From the NCBI GenBank assembly GCA_914767715.1, contig OU612071.1:5954001-6014000 (forward strand): a DNA stretch of 60,000 nucleotides. Reading direction: 5' to 3'. Source of the stretch: Membranipora membranacea. Taxonomy: Eukaryota; Bryozoa; Gymnolaemata; Cheilostomatida; Membraniporidae. A program made the translations under genes and the position numbers. Below, piece after piece: positions 22,273 through 33,982 of this stretch (the first letter of the stretch is position 1; every line of letters starts with the position of its first letter). The notes below the pieces were generated by a model. It did not search any database. It had not been told where the DNA came from and worked only from the letters and a program-made list of their open reading frames with translations.

Positions 22273-24842
22273 TGCAGTGTTATTGTTTTGCTTTGACAGC
22301 TTGTCTTTTGAGGTGTTCCTTTTATTTTGCATACCATGATCATAACCTATTGTCTGAGATTGTATTTTTATTATTCACACAATGGTCTCATTCCCAGCAG
22401 TTGAGCCCAAATGTTGTCCAAAAGGTAAAACAGTTTTTTGTCAAAGATACTCACATGGTGTGGTAGGTGGATACGTTTTTAACCAGAGTAAAATTGCGCT
22501 TTTCTTGGGTCTTTCTATATGTTAGTAAATGCTAGGCCTTCCAATTGCTTCCTCAATGACTAGCAGATTCTTTGTCATGGAAACCTGTGGAACACAAATT
22601 CATATATAGCATTCATAACATTCATATACTAGGCCTAGGCCTACAACCATCTGACATTTACATCTAAACAATATTTTAGTAGCCTACTCGGTTAGGTATC
22701 ACAGATTCTTTTCTATTTATAAACTTGTACCAATAAACATTGACACATCAATCTGCCTATCCATATGATATTTCCCCTATTATTGTACTGGCAAAACGTG
22801 GCAATGATTCAAGAAGCATAACTGAAACCGATGAACTGTTTAGTTCATTGCTGAAACTGACAAAATCACTGTGTGCTGCTTTGTCCTGTTATCATGCACA
22901 CTTGGTGCTTGTAGTGTAATTAATCACATTCAATTCTTCTTGAACACATCTATCATCATGAATGAAATAAAACAAACTTCATATCATTATCCTAAATCAA
23001 ATAAAAGACTCATGATCTAAGGAGTAGGACTCACCAGTGACCATCATCTTTTCGAAGCTGGTAATCCTTAACTACTCTTCCAGTGAACAGGTTAAATCAC
23101 TAATTATGTAATCACAGGACAGGTTTCTCCTTGGGAGGACTGTAGGTGTAGTGTAGTGTATTTTTAAGATGAGTGATTATTATACTTATTTTGTTATTTA
23201 CTGTCCACAAGTTATGTAGAATCCCTGGGCCTATTCCTTTGCTTATCTGTCTTCAGTACAGAAACTCAATGGCAGTGAGTGAGCATGAGCAATGGCACTG
23301 CAGTTAGTAATGGAACAGTTTTGTCACTCATTTCTTGGGCTCTAAATTCCTAGTACTAGTTATGATGACCTACTAATACGTCTTGCTAGTATAATCACAT
23401 AGCAAATCACATGCTAAGTAACATTATAATGGGTACTGTGTTGTAATTGAGGTCACTGATTGGATAATGAATAGTGCACTATTAAAGATTTAATTTGTCC
23501 ATGTCAAGGTCATTGTGTGGATCAATTCATTATTGATTGTGTTCCCATGAAAAAAATAGAGCATAACTCCTCAGCACCAAGTAAAATAGGGATAAATATG
23601 GTTTTCCTATGATACTGTGTGCTCTCATCACCTGCAATACAGGAATGCAGTTTTTTGTATTTCATGCTACACTATGTTATTCTTCAATCAATGAAGGTCG
23701 GAGATTTTTTTGGCTTTCTGGGGTTGTCACCACTGTCAGGCATAATGTTTTGGTTTTAAGACTACATTCAGACCAAAAATCTTTAGTCAAGCACCCTGTT
23801 CCGTTGTAGTTATGCAGGACTTTAATTCTAAACTCTGCATAGCATTAGAGATTGCAAAGTGTGAGTATGATGAGTGGTATAGAGCATAATTGCCAAGTTA
23901 TCTAAATTCATAAGTGGGAGATTTCAATTTACTCCGATACTGCTGGGCATTGCGGTGTGTCGAGGGTGAGAAGCACCCAAGCGATCCACCTGGGGGTTTG
24001 GGGTGATGCTCTAGGAAGGGCTTAATATGCATATTTGATCCCAAATAGTTTCATGTTTGTGCTTTGCACAAGCACTAAAATATCAAACAGAGGTGAAATA
24101 CACTTTAAACACTTACCATCAACACATGGGCCCCTGGGACGCATCAACAAGTGCTTGGATAGTTACTAAAAAATTGCGAAGGTCTGTTTTTTGTCTCAAA
24201 ATGTATTCCCACTGCAACATTTGTTCAAGCACTGTAAAGGTTGGAATCTCCCACACAAACTGATATTGATATCTTTTCATTGTTAGGATGAGTTTGTCCT
24301 CTCATGTTCTCTTTTGGGAGCATTTCTAGGAATGTCTCAGCGTTTACAAAATGTGAATATTGCGTGGAGAAGACAACTTATGCAAAAACAGAGACGTTTC
24401 CTAATCGCTCAGATAACAGTGGTCAAGAAGGCAACTTGTATAAATCGATGACAGAGCTAAAAACTTCCTAAAACATCTTAGTATAAACTCAGTTTTAGGC
24501 AAAATGCATACAATATCCGATGAATTCCTTCATTAGCATTTGTGGAGAAATTCAGTGTTCACAGAGTTATGAATTATATACGCACCAGAGTTTATAGGTT
24601 TGTCAACTCAAACCCCCACATAGTCATCCAACTTGAGCAGAGACAAAAGCTTTGGAATTTGAAACTATAAAAAAGTCTTGTACAACTACCGCACTATTAG
24701 ATGCATGATTATGCTTTTGTCTGTGTCTAGTCTTGAAATTGGCAGTACTAAAAAATTATCTTGTTTGTTGGCGCTAATGCTTCGCTGTTGGATTGATGGA
24801 AAAGTGATAAGCACCAAAATATTGACCAGGGAACATATTAAG
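22273..24842. other. 3' flank of the nested gene; no further gene seen
   Basis: No exon is supported. AATAAA at 22732-22737 and again near 22965 could end the plus-strand transcript, placing its 3' end about 460-700 bases past the stop. The short open frames here lack coding character. Confidence 0.45.
22732..22737 (+). terminator. Candidate polyadenylation signal
   Basis: AATAAA on the plus strand about 460 bases after the TGA at 22270-22272. It is the first canonical hexamer I noticed after the stop, but no transcript end is known. Confidence 0.35.
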
Positions 24843-27698
24843 TTAGTTATCTTGGCAAGTATAGTCACCTCCAATCTTAGGTCCAGTATCGTTCCAACAA
24901 GGTGTCCTTTCTCTCGCTACATTTAGCTCATCTTTAATTCGCTCTGATAGGCCACAGACAGGGAATCCATTACTAGGGACAGCCGTATGCCTCCTGCATA
25001 TCGGGCATTCAAGTTCCCTGGCAATTCCAGCAAGTCTATCTGTAAAATTATACCTCATTTTGTCAGTAAGTAACCAAGATATAATGCAGGTCCAAAATCT
25101 AACAATCTTTATTGGTGGTCAGGCTAGCATGTAATGTTCAACCCTGAATTCTTCTTCTCGTAGATTCAAAGTTTCAGCATAATATAACAAATAGTATTTA
25201 TTGGCTGTCCCTAATGGCAATCTAATTGACCTTCTCTCGAATGAATAATTTCTGACTAGCTGTTCTATCAATATCATAAAGAGCCTAAGATAATGTATTG
25301 TTTACAAATTTGCATCAAGGAAAAACAAAGTCACTGTTGATTATATTGTGGATATCTCTGTAAGGCTTCTTGCGACTGGGTATTTTTGCTAAATTCTTTT
25401 TGTACTGTAATATTGTATTGTATTACATTCTGCCATACTCAATATACATGTACACGAGATGATATCGAATGTACGTAAGTGTGGGTTAAAAAACGGGTAG
25501 CTGCAAAAATAAAAATACATAACTAAAAGGATATACGGCAGTTAGGTACGGTTAAGTACGATACACAATACCATTATCATGATAGGTCATAAAATAGTTA
25601 AAAAAGCTGTTAGACCTCTTTGTGGTTCTGCATCGTTTTGGACGGAATACTTGTTTGGCTCGAGAGGAAGTTCTGTTACTGTTGAAACTTAAGCGACTAT
25701 AAAGTGAATGGGATTCATCGTTAAAAATCTTTGTGAAGTGACTGTATGAGCTATCAAAGAGAAAACTGCAAAGATAGAGAATTCCTAGCAACATTCCTAG
25801 CCGACCTTCATAGTCATGATCAGGCAGAATAATCTTTGAGGCTGAGTGCTGGAGACGCTCTAATCTCTCACAGTTTGTGTCACCAATGAGGAAAAACCAT
25901 GCAGGCGAGGCATAACAGATAATGGGACGGATGTTGCTAAGATAAAAAGTCCTCAAGCCATCGCTGTCAAGACCTATGGATTTCAATTTACGCATTAAAA
26001 ACAATTGTGTGTTACATTTTGTTACCGTTTTGTTATTTTTAAATAATAGCGGCTTCGCACACCTTACCAAGATGGAAAAGAAGTGATACTGGCCTATAGT
26101 CCTTGAACTTAGTAGGGCGGAACACTTTTGGGAGGGGGCGAATCTGAGATCTTTTCAATATCATTGGAATCTCATTTGAGCGTAGCATACAGTTTATGAT
26201 GTCAGTGAGGGGAATGCACATATCCTCATGACCTTCAAGGGATAGTCCCTTGGTTCGACCAATGAACTACCTCTCGCTCAGGAACAACAACACATAGAAA
26301 TTGTGGGTGTGGCTTAGTGTGATGTCCTAGACAATTGGCCTATATCGTGTCCCTTATTACGGTTATTGTGATGGTTTATATGGGAAAATTCGGCTTTCAT
26401 TGGGTATGCCGCTAAACAATAGAGAACAAACAATAGACTCACTGCATCAATTAATATCAGGGCTTTCATTGGCTGAGAAGGTTCACTGCCACCAATTCAG
26501 AGCAGAGCAGATCATGTTTCTAGGATTATTGAGGGGTAGTAAGCTGTATTTGACTCATGCATGGCAACAATCAAATGTGGGTTTAACTGATAAAAAAAAC
26601 CACATGTCTCTAAATGCACTATGACTGAAGATATTGATTGATAAATTGTATCATTTGTGAAGTATTTTGAAGACATATTTTTAATTTTGAGGCTTGATAC
26701 CCCCTCACATGGACAATGTTTTGGAAAAGTGAAACATGTGTGATGACCTACAACATGTGCTCTACCTAATGAGCATAGTTTGGGGCCCAAGAGACCACCC
26801 TAACTTACTTATATTTTCTGAGCTAGCAATGAAATTAGCAACAAAATATACTTGTGCTTTGCTATTCACATCATCAATAACACTACTATAAGGTACACTG
26901 GGCATGTGATGCAGCTATAGAAAGCTAGGGTAAGATGTTTTCTTGAGAAAAACCTAATAGTTATGAACTCTTTGGTAAATAACATAGGCATATTAGCCAT
27001 TTTATTTCAGTGATGCAATAAAGATTGCATCACTTGGCGGCCATTTTTATTTAGACAAATGTCCCAGGGATAGCTTGAGCGATACTGATTGCTGATTGGT
27101 CAATATCGTCCTGTTGTTATTCCTGAGGGAGAGGTAGTTCATTGGTTCGACCGAACGAAGGTAATTATGCAGTTCCAGTTATGCAGCTCTGCAGGCAAAA
27201 CTCAGGCTTTCGTGACTGTGAAGATGTTCCAATTGATGCAATAACTATTTCAAATACCCATCACTGTGCAAAATCGGTTCCTATTCAGAGCTAATTCCAT
27301 GCGGGATAATGATTGTATAAATAGATGAAGTTATACCTACATTGTATAATTACAATTGAATTGAATAAATTGTCTACTTATACCATACATTGAATAATTA
27401 TAGTTGCATAATTTTGCCAGGAATGCGTTATAATCATTGTATAAAGTTGATTAATGAAGGTATAAACATGATTATTCAGACTTATGCCCAGTGTATAATC
27501 TTTGAATAGGAACTGATTTTGCACAGAGCATATGACAAGTTGATTCAGTTTTGAGTACGACATACCAACACATGTCATGCAGCATCTGTGAGCGCATGGT
27601 AGCAGATGCAGCCTTGGTTCATCCATACAGACCGGACACTCCAACTCATTTATTAGGACGTCTTCCTTTACAAGTACTAGCTCGGTAGAAGACATCAT
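24843..27698 (-). CDS. TRIM-like gene, 5' exons: C3HC4 RING finger over two exons
   Basis: Exon 27566-27698 starts at an ATG at 27698 (a second follows at 27695) and reads MSSTELVLVKED, then ELECPVCMDEPRLHLLPC-AHRCCMTCV, ending in phase 1 before GTATGT. The phase-1 partner is after a TTTTACAG acceptor at 25039: DRLAGIARELECPICRRH, then TAVPSNGFPVCG and ERIKDELNVARE. The joined domain has C-x2-C-x10-C-x-H-x2-C-x2-C-x13-C-x2-C, a complete C3HC4 RING, and the segment after the last Cys pair looks like the usual TRIM RING end. Read straight on, the frame stops at TAA (24843-24845), giving 109 residues. A donor at GGAG|GTGACT inside this exon would let it continue to further exons. The 2.5-kb intron contains a LINE remnant. 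The downstream minus-strand B-box, coiled-coil and RG exons at 7.8-9.8 kb are probably the rest of the same gene. Confidence 0.65.
25552..26221 (-). mobile_element. Internally deleted LINE (non-LTR retrotransposon)
   Basis: From 26221 downward the translation has MILKRSQIRPLPK and KDYRPVSLLFHLGKVCE, the start of a non-LTR reverse transcriptase domain. After about 26045 it jumps in another frame to KTVTKCNTQLFLMRKL, LRTFYLSNIRPIICYASPAW and CERLERLQHSASKIIL, the conserved 3' part of Jockey/CR1-type ORF2. The catalytic core in between is missing, so this is a dead copy. It sits in the RING-gene intron in the same orientation as the gene. Confidence 0.8.
26256..27157. mobile_element. Candidate element with inverted ends
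   Basis: The left segment CGACCAATGAACTACCTCTC (26256 onward) continues into CTCAGGAACAACAAC. It is matched on the opposite strand by AACCAATGAACTACCTCTCC then CTCAGGAATAACAACAGG near 27110-27157. The roughly 0.8 kb between has no coding potential, though it includes a GTGATGCAAT...ATTGCATCAC hairpin near 27011. Exact ends and target duplication are uncertain. Confidence 0.5.
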
Positions 27699-27699
27699 T

Positions 27700-27992
27700 G
27701 AACGATAGGAACTGCAATGAAACATAATTCAAGTCTATTTCTATGCATAGTGTAAAACCAGCATGCTTGGCTGGCGCCCTAGTGGCAGCAGTATGGTATT
27801 GTGTGACTGCAGTATGACAGCTTAGCGAGTGCAGTCATGAGGACTGTTAGGCTGTATTAAGACCTTGGCCATGACCTACATGAAAAGCATCAGTATTTGG
27901 TTCCTATCAAAAGTACACCCTAAATCCCCATTTTTCGTGTTTTTTTGTGGTGTTGAATAATCAGCTTAGTAAGTTCACTATCTAACTCAACT
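27700..27992. other. 5' flank of the RING exon
   Basis: No gene seen. Upstream on the minus strand from the candidate start codons at 27695-27698; a promoter for the TRIM-like gene could be here, but no core element is convincing. Confidence 0.3.
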
Positions 27993-28220
27993 TTGCAGAG
28001 TATCAACTGGGGTGCTTGTGAGGTCAACTCAACACATAACAAAATAAGGTTCTGTTGTAAAACACCTGCTACCGAGTTACATTACATGCTTGCGAGCAAG
28101 TTACAAAGGACCACTACAAACCAAAATGTACTTGATCTGATCCGATCATTAATACACTATGGGAAACTAGGAAACCTACTATCTATCGCTTGTCCTTTGG
28201 CTCAAAATGCAACAGAGTAA
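27993..28220 (+). CDS. Possible terminal exon, unknown protein
   Basis: After an ACTTTGCAG acceptor an open frame reads SINWGACEVNSTHNKIRF, later ATELHYMLASKLQR, then NVLDLIRSLIHYGKLGNL and stops at TAA (28218-28220). The composition looks coding, but no upstream exon was found and I do not recognise the sequence. It may be a remnant. Confidence 0.25.
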   Translation: MQSINWGACEVNSTHNKIRFCCKTPATELHYMLASKLQRTTTNQNVLDLIRSLIHYGKLGNLLSIACPLAQNATE

Positions 28221-28239
28221 GCCGATGCTTATGAAGGGT

Positions 28240-28620
28240 GATTATAACAGGTCAGTTGTCTAATACACCACACTCAGTCATGCCCACAATAAGTGTATAG
28301 TATTTTTCTTGCTTTGGGGGAAGGAAAAGACATCTTGACCTGTCGCTAGCGACGGGTACGTGATGACTTATTGTGGCGTAGTCATAAGACATTGTGAAAC
28401 AGTCTCCAGACGTTGTAGGGCTGACTTGAGGCCCAATGCATTGACTCACACCGCAAACAAAAGACTATAATGTGTAATGACCATTACAATTTTTTGATCA
28501 GTTCTGAAAGAACATCTTGACCAGTCGTTGACAAAGGGTGTGTGCAGAATGATAGGACGTGTTGTGATCAACTTGTAGATCAAGTTCTTTTCACATAACA
28601 AAACAAAAGACATGAATGGA
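28240..28620. repeat. Two diverged tandem copies of a short repeat
   Basis: Segments around 28295-28400 and 28480-28600 share the block ACATCTTGACC-GTCG followed by a GGGT motif, at similar spacing. The first contains the perfect palindrome GTCGCTAGCGAC; a related piece with CATCGCTAGCGACTAGTCA occurs at about 6940. Probably remnants of an interspersed element. Confidence 0.35.
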
Positions 28621-28649
28621 TAACAATACACCCTTAGCCTTTGATTTTT

Positions 28650-30079
28650 CAAGAAATTGATGTTATGTAGTACCTTTCGAACTGGTGCAATTTTGTAATG
28701 ACTAATTAGAGAACAATGTAGGCCTAGTCCATGTCAATGATACAAATTGGCAAAACTGACTCAGTACTCCATATGTTACGAAACATACATTCTACAAGTA
28801 CACTTGTAACTCAGGCAAGAAAGATAACGTCGCTGGCAATCTACTAGCCCGCATTACAAAAGTTTATGTATCCTTTTCAAAATGGGCACTACAAACCGAC
28901 ACCGGCGAAGGGTATGGTAAGATATGTGCCAGGTGCAGACATGTTTTACAGCACTGAAGGCCCATAAAACATTGTCACTGTTTGTGCTGTAGGGGCCATA
29001 TGAGTGATGTAAATAATTTCCCATATACAGCAATGCCACATGTCTCATAACATCCGGGTAATAGATTGGACTAGGTACCTAGGTATATTATATCTTAGCA
29101 TTCAACACGGCAATGAACTAAACCTCCAGGAAGAACAACTCATAGTTAAGCTGGCTGCTGATTGGCTAATTCCGAAAAATTGAAAAATGATGTGCATGCA
29201 TAAATAATGGTCACTTGAAATTAGAGAGTGATCAGTAAAAAATGAAATTGCAATCACTAGGAGTAATTGTTTATGATGAAACATGGTTATGAGGGATAAC
29301 AGGACTCATACCTTCAACTGCCTGTCCAACATTCCATGATTTAGAGTCAGATGACACATTCCTCAGCATATCTTGCTTGTATATGCTGATTTTAATGAGT
29401 TTTTCATCATTTTACAATCAAAATGTGAATGTTCAATGTATTTACCTGCAAGGTATATGTTCTTTGCAATATAGCCCATAGCCACACGTTTTTAGATTGA
29501 TCAATTATGGGTTCTGCATAGAGATTCCAGGATTTATAGAGTGAAAATTTAACATTTTAATGACTTTTCTCTGCATTATTTTTGAGGTTTAAGCATTGTA
29601 TATCTGCAAAGGATGGCACCTCAACTGTCAATGAGCATCTTCTTTATAGTTCCATGTCTCAGTTTAGTGAAATAAACCATCAGTTATGAGAATATTTGGT
29701 GTCAACACCATGGCCATCAAGCCTCATCACTAAGCATATTCACAGAATTGCGGTTATTTTCTAGTGAGTCAGTGTATTCAGTGTAACCCACCCCTAATTG
29801 CTACAAAAGAACTTGGGCTATCATGGAGTTATGTTTCCAATTTAGTGTGTTTTTGAGAGGACAACTCTGAACCAACTGCACACACCTCAATTGGTCATGT
29901 GACTGCAGTTGTTCTTCCTGGAAGTTTAGTTCATTGAACACGGGCTGCACCAACAAGCCCTCTACTATGATCCATTCAAAAAACTTGCTTTTGCCCACTG
30001 CATACAGAACAGACTTTACTGTAGGCCTATGTATATCAGAAGCTTTCTTACATGGGGCCCTTCATTCAACAAAAGGCAT
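28650..30079. other. No gene seen
   Basis: AT-rich sequence with frequent stops on both strands and no exon with supported splice sites. Confidence 0.45.
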
Positions 30080-30088
30080 AGCTTGATC

Positions 30089-30487
30089 TAGCCTGTCTTG
30101 ACAAGCTTTGTTCGGTGGGGGGGGGAAGGAACAAAGCTTGTCAACTCTTGCATGCTCGACTGTCGAGCAGCCGATATTAAATATTGTCTTCTCTTTCGAT
30201 CGAGAAGATAACTCCTTCATCACACTAATCAATTTGTATACATTCCTATACAAAATGATTAGTGTGGTAAAGGAGTTATCTTCTCGATTGCAAGATCAGA
30301 CAATATTTAATATCGGCTGCTCGACTATACAATTTGATTAGTGAGATAAAGGAGTTATCTTCCCGATCGAAAGAGAAGACAATATTTAATATCAGCTGCT
30401 CGACAGTCGAGCATGCAAGAGTTGAGTTGAGTTGAGTTGTTCCCTCCCCCCCCCCCCCCACCGAACAAAGCTTGTCAAGACAGGCTA
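30089..30487. mobile_element. Palindromic MITE with 9-bp target duplication
   Basis: The termini are perfect inverted copies beginning TAGCCTGTCTTGACAAGC. They are flanked by the direct repeat AGCTTGATC at 30080-30088 and 30488-30496. Each end contains a G- or C-run followed by GAACAAAGCTTGTC-type stems, and the interior repeats GATATTAAATATTGTCTTCTC and GGAGTTATCTTC in both orientations, so almost the whole 399 bases can fold. There is no coding capacity. A 9-base duplication would suit a Mutator-type element, but the superfamily is uncertain. A decayed relative lies near 1.8-1.9 kb. Confidence 0.8.
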
Positions 30488-31437
30488 AGCTTGATCGAGC
30501 TATATATATTGTTGTGTTAGTTATCAATGAGAAATGTAGAGGGATTTCATATCAGTGGACTTGTTTGAATATCTCACCACAAACAGCGACATACTACATG
30601 TACATGTCATTGAGTTGATACCTAAAAGAAACTAGTAGCATTGGTATGCGTGAAAGGAGTTTCACTTAACTGATGCATGTCCTGCGGATTGTGGTTGCTA
30701 CAGGTGGACAAATTCCGCTGACAGGAGGCACTAATGCATGTTTTCCGCCTTCTTAAAACAATAAGGCAAAGCTCTGAACAAGGGTCAGACATAGTATTAA
30801 AACCCTTGACCACAGGTCTACTCCAAAACATGGGTACCTGGCAATGTTTGACTGCCCCTCATATGTTTTTTTGTTTTGTTGTTTTGTTGTTTGAGGGTAA
30901 TTCATGGTGGAGAAGATACATCCAACTTTAATGGTCTGGAGAGTCAGAAGTAATTTTGTCAGCAACTACCTGAGTGATTAGTTCGAAAGACAACCCCCTA
31001 AGCTGCTGTTAAATAATTCATTTTGTGAATTTAGTCAACTGCAGCTTATTCACCAACTATCTCAAATCCAATCCACAATTTTTGCAGGTCTCCACTCACC
31101 CAAGTCATCCATAGACAGAGGTTAAATACATTGAGGGTTATTATAATTTGCCCTTACTTACCAATTGGACTTTCTGGAAGCAGGAGAAAAAATTGTAAAC
31201 CAATGAAATGTCTTGTAACCTCTTCTAACAGTATACAGTTAGAGCACATCATGGTAGCCCTGAGCAGGAAAATCTGTATTTATGAGCTCAGCCCATGGAT
31301 GTATTTTTCATCATGAGTGGAGAGCTGTAAGCAAATTTTGGATTTGAAATTGTTGCTGTGGTTTAGAATGAGCTGCATTTGACTAAATCAATCAAACGAG
31401 TATTTAACAGCAGCTTAGGAGGTAGTCTTGATTTCGG

Positions 31438-31668
31438 GTAAAAAGGCCACTGCCAAAAAGCCGCTGGCCATAAAGCCACAGCCAAAAAGTCACTGGCCAT
31501 AAAGCCACTGGCTGAAAAGCCACTGGCCATAAAGCCACTGCCCAAAAGGCCACTGGTCATAAGGCCACTGGCCAAAAGGCCACTGGTTATAATGCCACTG
31601 GTCAAAAAGCCACTACCCATAAGGCCACTGTCCAAAAAGCCACTGGTCAAAAGGCCACTGGTTCAATG
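31438..31668. repeat. Minisatellite in left arm of the foldback element
   Basis: About fifteen units of roughly 15 bases, alternating GCCACTGGCCATAAA-like and GCCACTGGTCAAAAA-like forms. Because the unit is a multiple of three it leaves a long open frame on the minus strand (repeats of SGLMASGF type), which I regard as non-coding. Confidence 0.85.
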
Positions 31669-32237
31669 GTTACATAATATAAGTCTGATATCAACTTTAG
31701 ATAGACATGTTTTTTGAGCCCATAAAACAAGATTCTAGCTCTTGATATGCCATTTATCAACAATTTTTTGTTTCAACTCACTGATTCCCATTTTAGTAAA
31801 GTTGGAAAAGATCCCACCCACCCTTTGCAAATAACTATTTTAAATGACTCCACCCGGACATCTTCTCACACATTTTTTTCTGTACCGTCACCGTAAATCA
31901 ATATATTACGATGTATCTTGATGGACAAATTAATGTCCTCACAATCAAATAGTCAGCACTTTTAGATCGAAGCAATGCCGCACTGATATAGAGACAACCG
32001 CGTAGCTTTTTTGATTTTGACATGCCCCATGCCAAGCACGAGTGAGTTGCATATCCTACTGGGAACAACAAAAAAAGTCAGTGATTAGGCTACAAAACTC
32101 TAAGCAATAGAAATAAAGTTGAGTCGGTTGGGTTTGTTGGTCATCATTAATCAAAACACTCGATGAATGCACAGATAGATTTCGGTAGAGGCTTGTATTG
32201 TTCACAAGAGAGATTATTTGTCGTTCAGTGTCAGATC

Positions 32238-32797
32238 CACAGGTCTACTCCAAAACCCAGGAATTTGGCAATGTTTGACCCCCCTTGAGTTGAGTTGGTT
32301 GAGAATACACATCCAACTTTCATGGTTTCTGGAGTCGAAAGAAATTTTAACAGCACTTCCCTGAGTATTCTGTCTGAAAGACTACCTCCTAAGCTGCTCA
32401 TACATACCTCATTTGATGGATTTAGTCACCTGTAGCTCTTTCAGCAAACAATTTCAGTTCAAAAATCTTTTACAATCATGGCCGGACGCAGGTATTTCAA
32501 AAATAGCTAGGCTCATAAACACTTTCAGGTTTTTTCGTGATGTGTCCGTGCTATAATAAAATACAACCAATTGATAAACCAATGAAATGTCTTGTAATAC
32601 AATTGGAACCGATCAGAAATCCTGACAATAATTAAAGCACAAAGCCCCAGAACTGTTCAAATTTCTTTTGACTCCGGAGACCATGAAAGTTGGATGTGTA
32701 TTCTCAACCATGAATTAACTTTAAACAACAAAACAACAAAAACTCAAGGGTAACAGTCAAAAATAACCAAATTTCCAGGTTTTGGAGTAGACCTGTG
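32238..32797. mobile_element. 560-base relative nested inside the foldback element
   Basis: It begins CACAGGTCTACTCCAAAAC and ends GTTTTGGAGTAGACCTGTG, the same termini as the host element. The flanks are GTCAGATC (32230-32237) and ATCAGATC (32798-32805), an 8-base duplication with one mismatch. Its arms match the outer 180-base unit (CATCCAACTTTCATGG inverted to CCATGAAAGTTGGATG). This is a later insertion of a shorter family member. Confidence 0.8.
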
Positions 32798-33255
32798 ATC
32801 AGATCCGATATAACCATGTGATAATCAAAATGGATCACAGGGTGCATTGGGTATAAATGATACTAAATATCTTTCCCTGTGAATATAAATTATTTTCACA
32901 GTACAAAAAAAAATCAAAAAAGCTGCGCCCCTGTCTCTTCTCAGTGCGGCATTGCTTCGAGCTAAAAGTGCTGACAGTTTGTTTGCGATGACTTTAAATT
33001 GTCCATCAAGATACATTTAAATGTATTAATTGGGGGTTACGGTACAGAAAAAACCGTGTGAGAAGATGTCCGGGTGGAGTCATTTAAAATAATTATTTGC
33101 AAGGGTTGGTGGAATCTATTCTAACTTTACTAAAATAGGAATCAGTGAGTAGAAATAAAAAAGCATTGATAAATGGCACATCAAGAGCTAGAATTTTGTT
33201 TTACGGGCCCAAAAATATGTCGATGGAAAGTTGATATCAGACATATTATGTAGCC

Positions 33256-33446
33256 ATTGAACCAGTGGCTTTTTGGGCAGTGGCCTTATGGGTAGTGGCC
33301 TTTGACCAGTGGCCTTTAGACCAGTGGCCTTTTGGCCAGTGGCCTTATGACCAGTGGCCTTTTTGCCAGTGGTTTTATGGGCATTGACTTTTTGGCCAGT
33401 GGCTTTATGGCCAGTGGCTTTTTTGGCAGTGGCCTTTTGGGTGATC
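33256..33446. repeat. Minisatellite in right arm of the foldback element
   Basis: Inverted counterpart of the array at 31438-31668: units of about 15 bases such as CCAGTGGCCTTTTGG and CCAGTGGCTTTATGG. The minus-strand frame reads as KATGHKATGQKATG repeats, which reflects the unit length and not a real gene. Confidence 0.85.
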
Positions 33447-33982
33447 ACCGGTAGTCTTTCAAACAAGTTACTCAGGTATAGGTGCTATCCAAAATACTTA
33501 TGACTCTTGAAAACCATTCAAGTTGGATGTATCTTCTCATCCATAAATTACCCTCAAACAGCAAAACAAAAAACATAAGGGGGCAGTCAAACCCCATCCA
33601 CCAAATGAATTATTTAACAGCAGCTTAGGAGGTAGTCTTTCAAACAAATTACTCAGGTAGATGCTATCCAAAAAATACTTCTCACTCTTGAGTCAATTAA
33701 AGTTGGATGTATCTTTTCAACCATTAACTACCTTCAAACAACTAAAACATAAGGTGGGCAGTCAAACACCATCCACCAAATGAATTATTTTGACAGCAGC
33801 TTAGGAGGTAGTCTTTCAAACCAATTACTCAGATAGGTGCTATCCAAAATTCTTCTGACTCTTCCGACCATTAAAGCTGGATGTATCTTCTCAACCATAA
33901 ATTACCTTCAAACAACAAAAACGTAAGGTGGGCAGTCAAACATTGCCAGGGACGCCTTTTGGAGTAAACCTGTGCCCTTGAC

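Larger units (their letters stand above)
30811..33974. mobile_element. 3.16-kb foldback element with 8-bp duplication
   Basis: The left end CACAGGTCTACTCCAAAA is mirrored on the right by TTTTGGAGTAAACCTGTG. A perfect 8-base direct repeat, CCCTTGAC, flanks it at 30803-30810 and 33975-33982. The arms are long and internally repetitive: a unit of roughly 180 bases with ACATCCAACTTTA and CCTAAGCTGCTG occurs once on the left (about 30840-31015) and about three times, inverted, on the right (about 33450-33960). Each arm also carries a minisatellite. Further in, the arms match again (for example GTCCGGGTGGAGTCATTTAAA on the right, inverted from 31843 on the left). There is no transposase. The 8-base duplication suggests mobilisation by a hAT-like or other 8-bp transposase. 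A related 560-base element is inserted in its centre. Confidence 0.85.

Noticed and set aside
31363-31650. 95-codon minus-strand frame of SGLMASGF-type repeats
   Set aside because: It arises from a 15-base minisatellite whose unit is a multiple of three, inside an inverted-repeat element; the inverted array at 33256-33446 gives an unrelated peptide.
31438-33446. CRISPR-like array of short regular repeats
   Set aside because: Units are contiguous without unique spacers, the genome is eukaryotic, and the arrays are mirrored in transposon arms.
33188-33466. Histone-H1-like KATGQKATG repeat protein on the minus strand
   Set aside because: Same minisatellite in the opposite orientation; no start context, splice sites or non-repeat domain.
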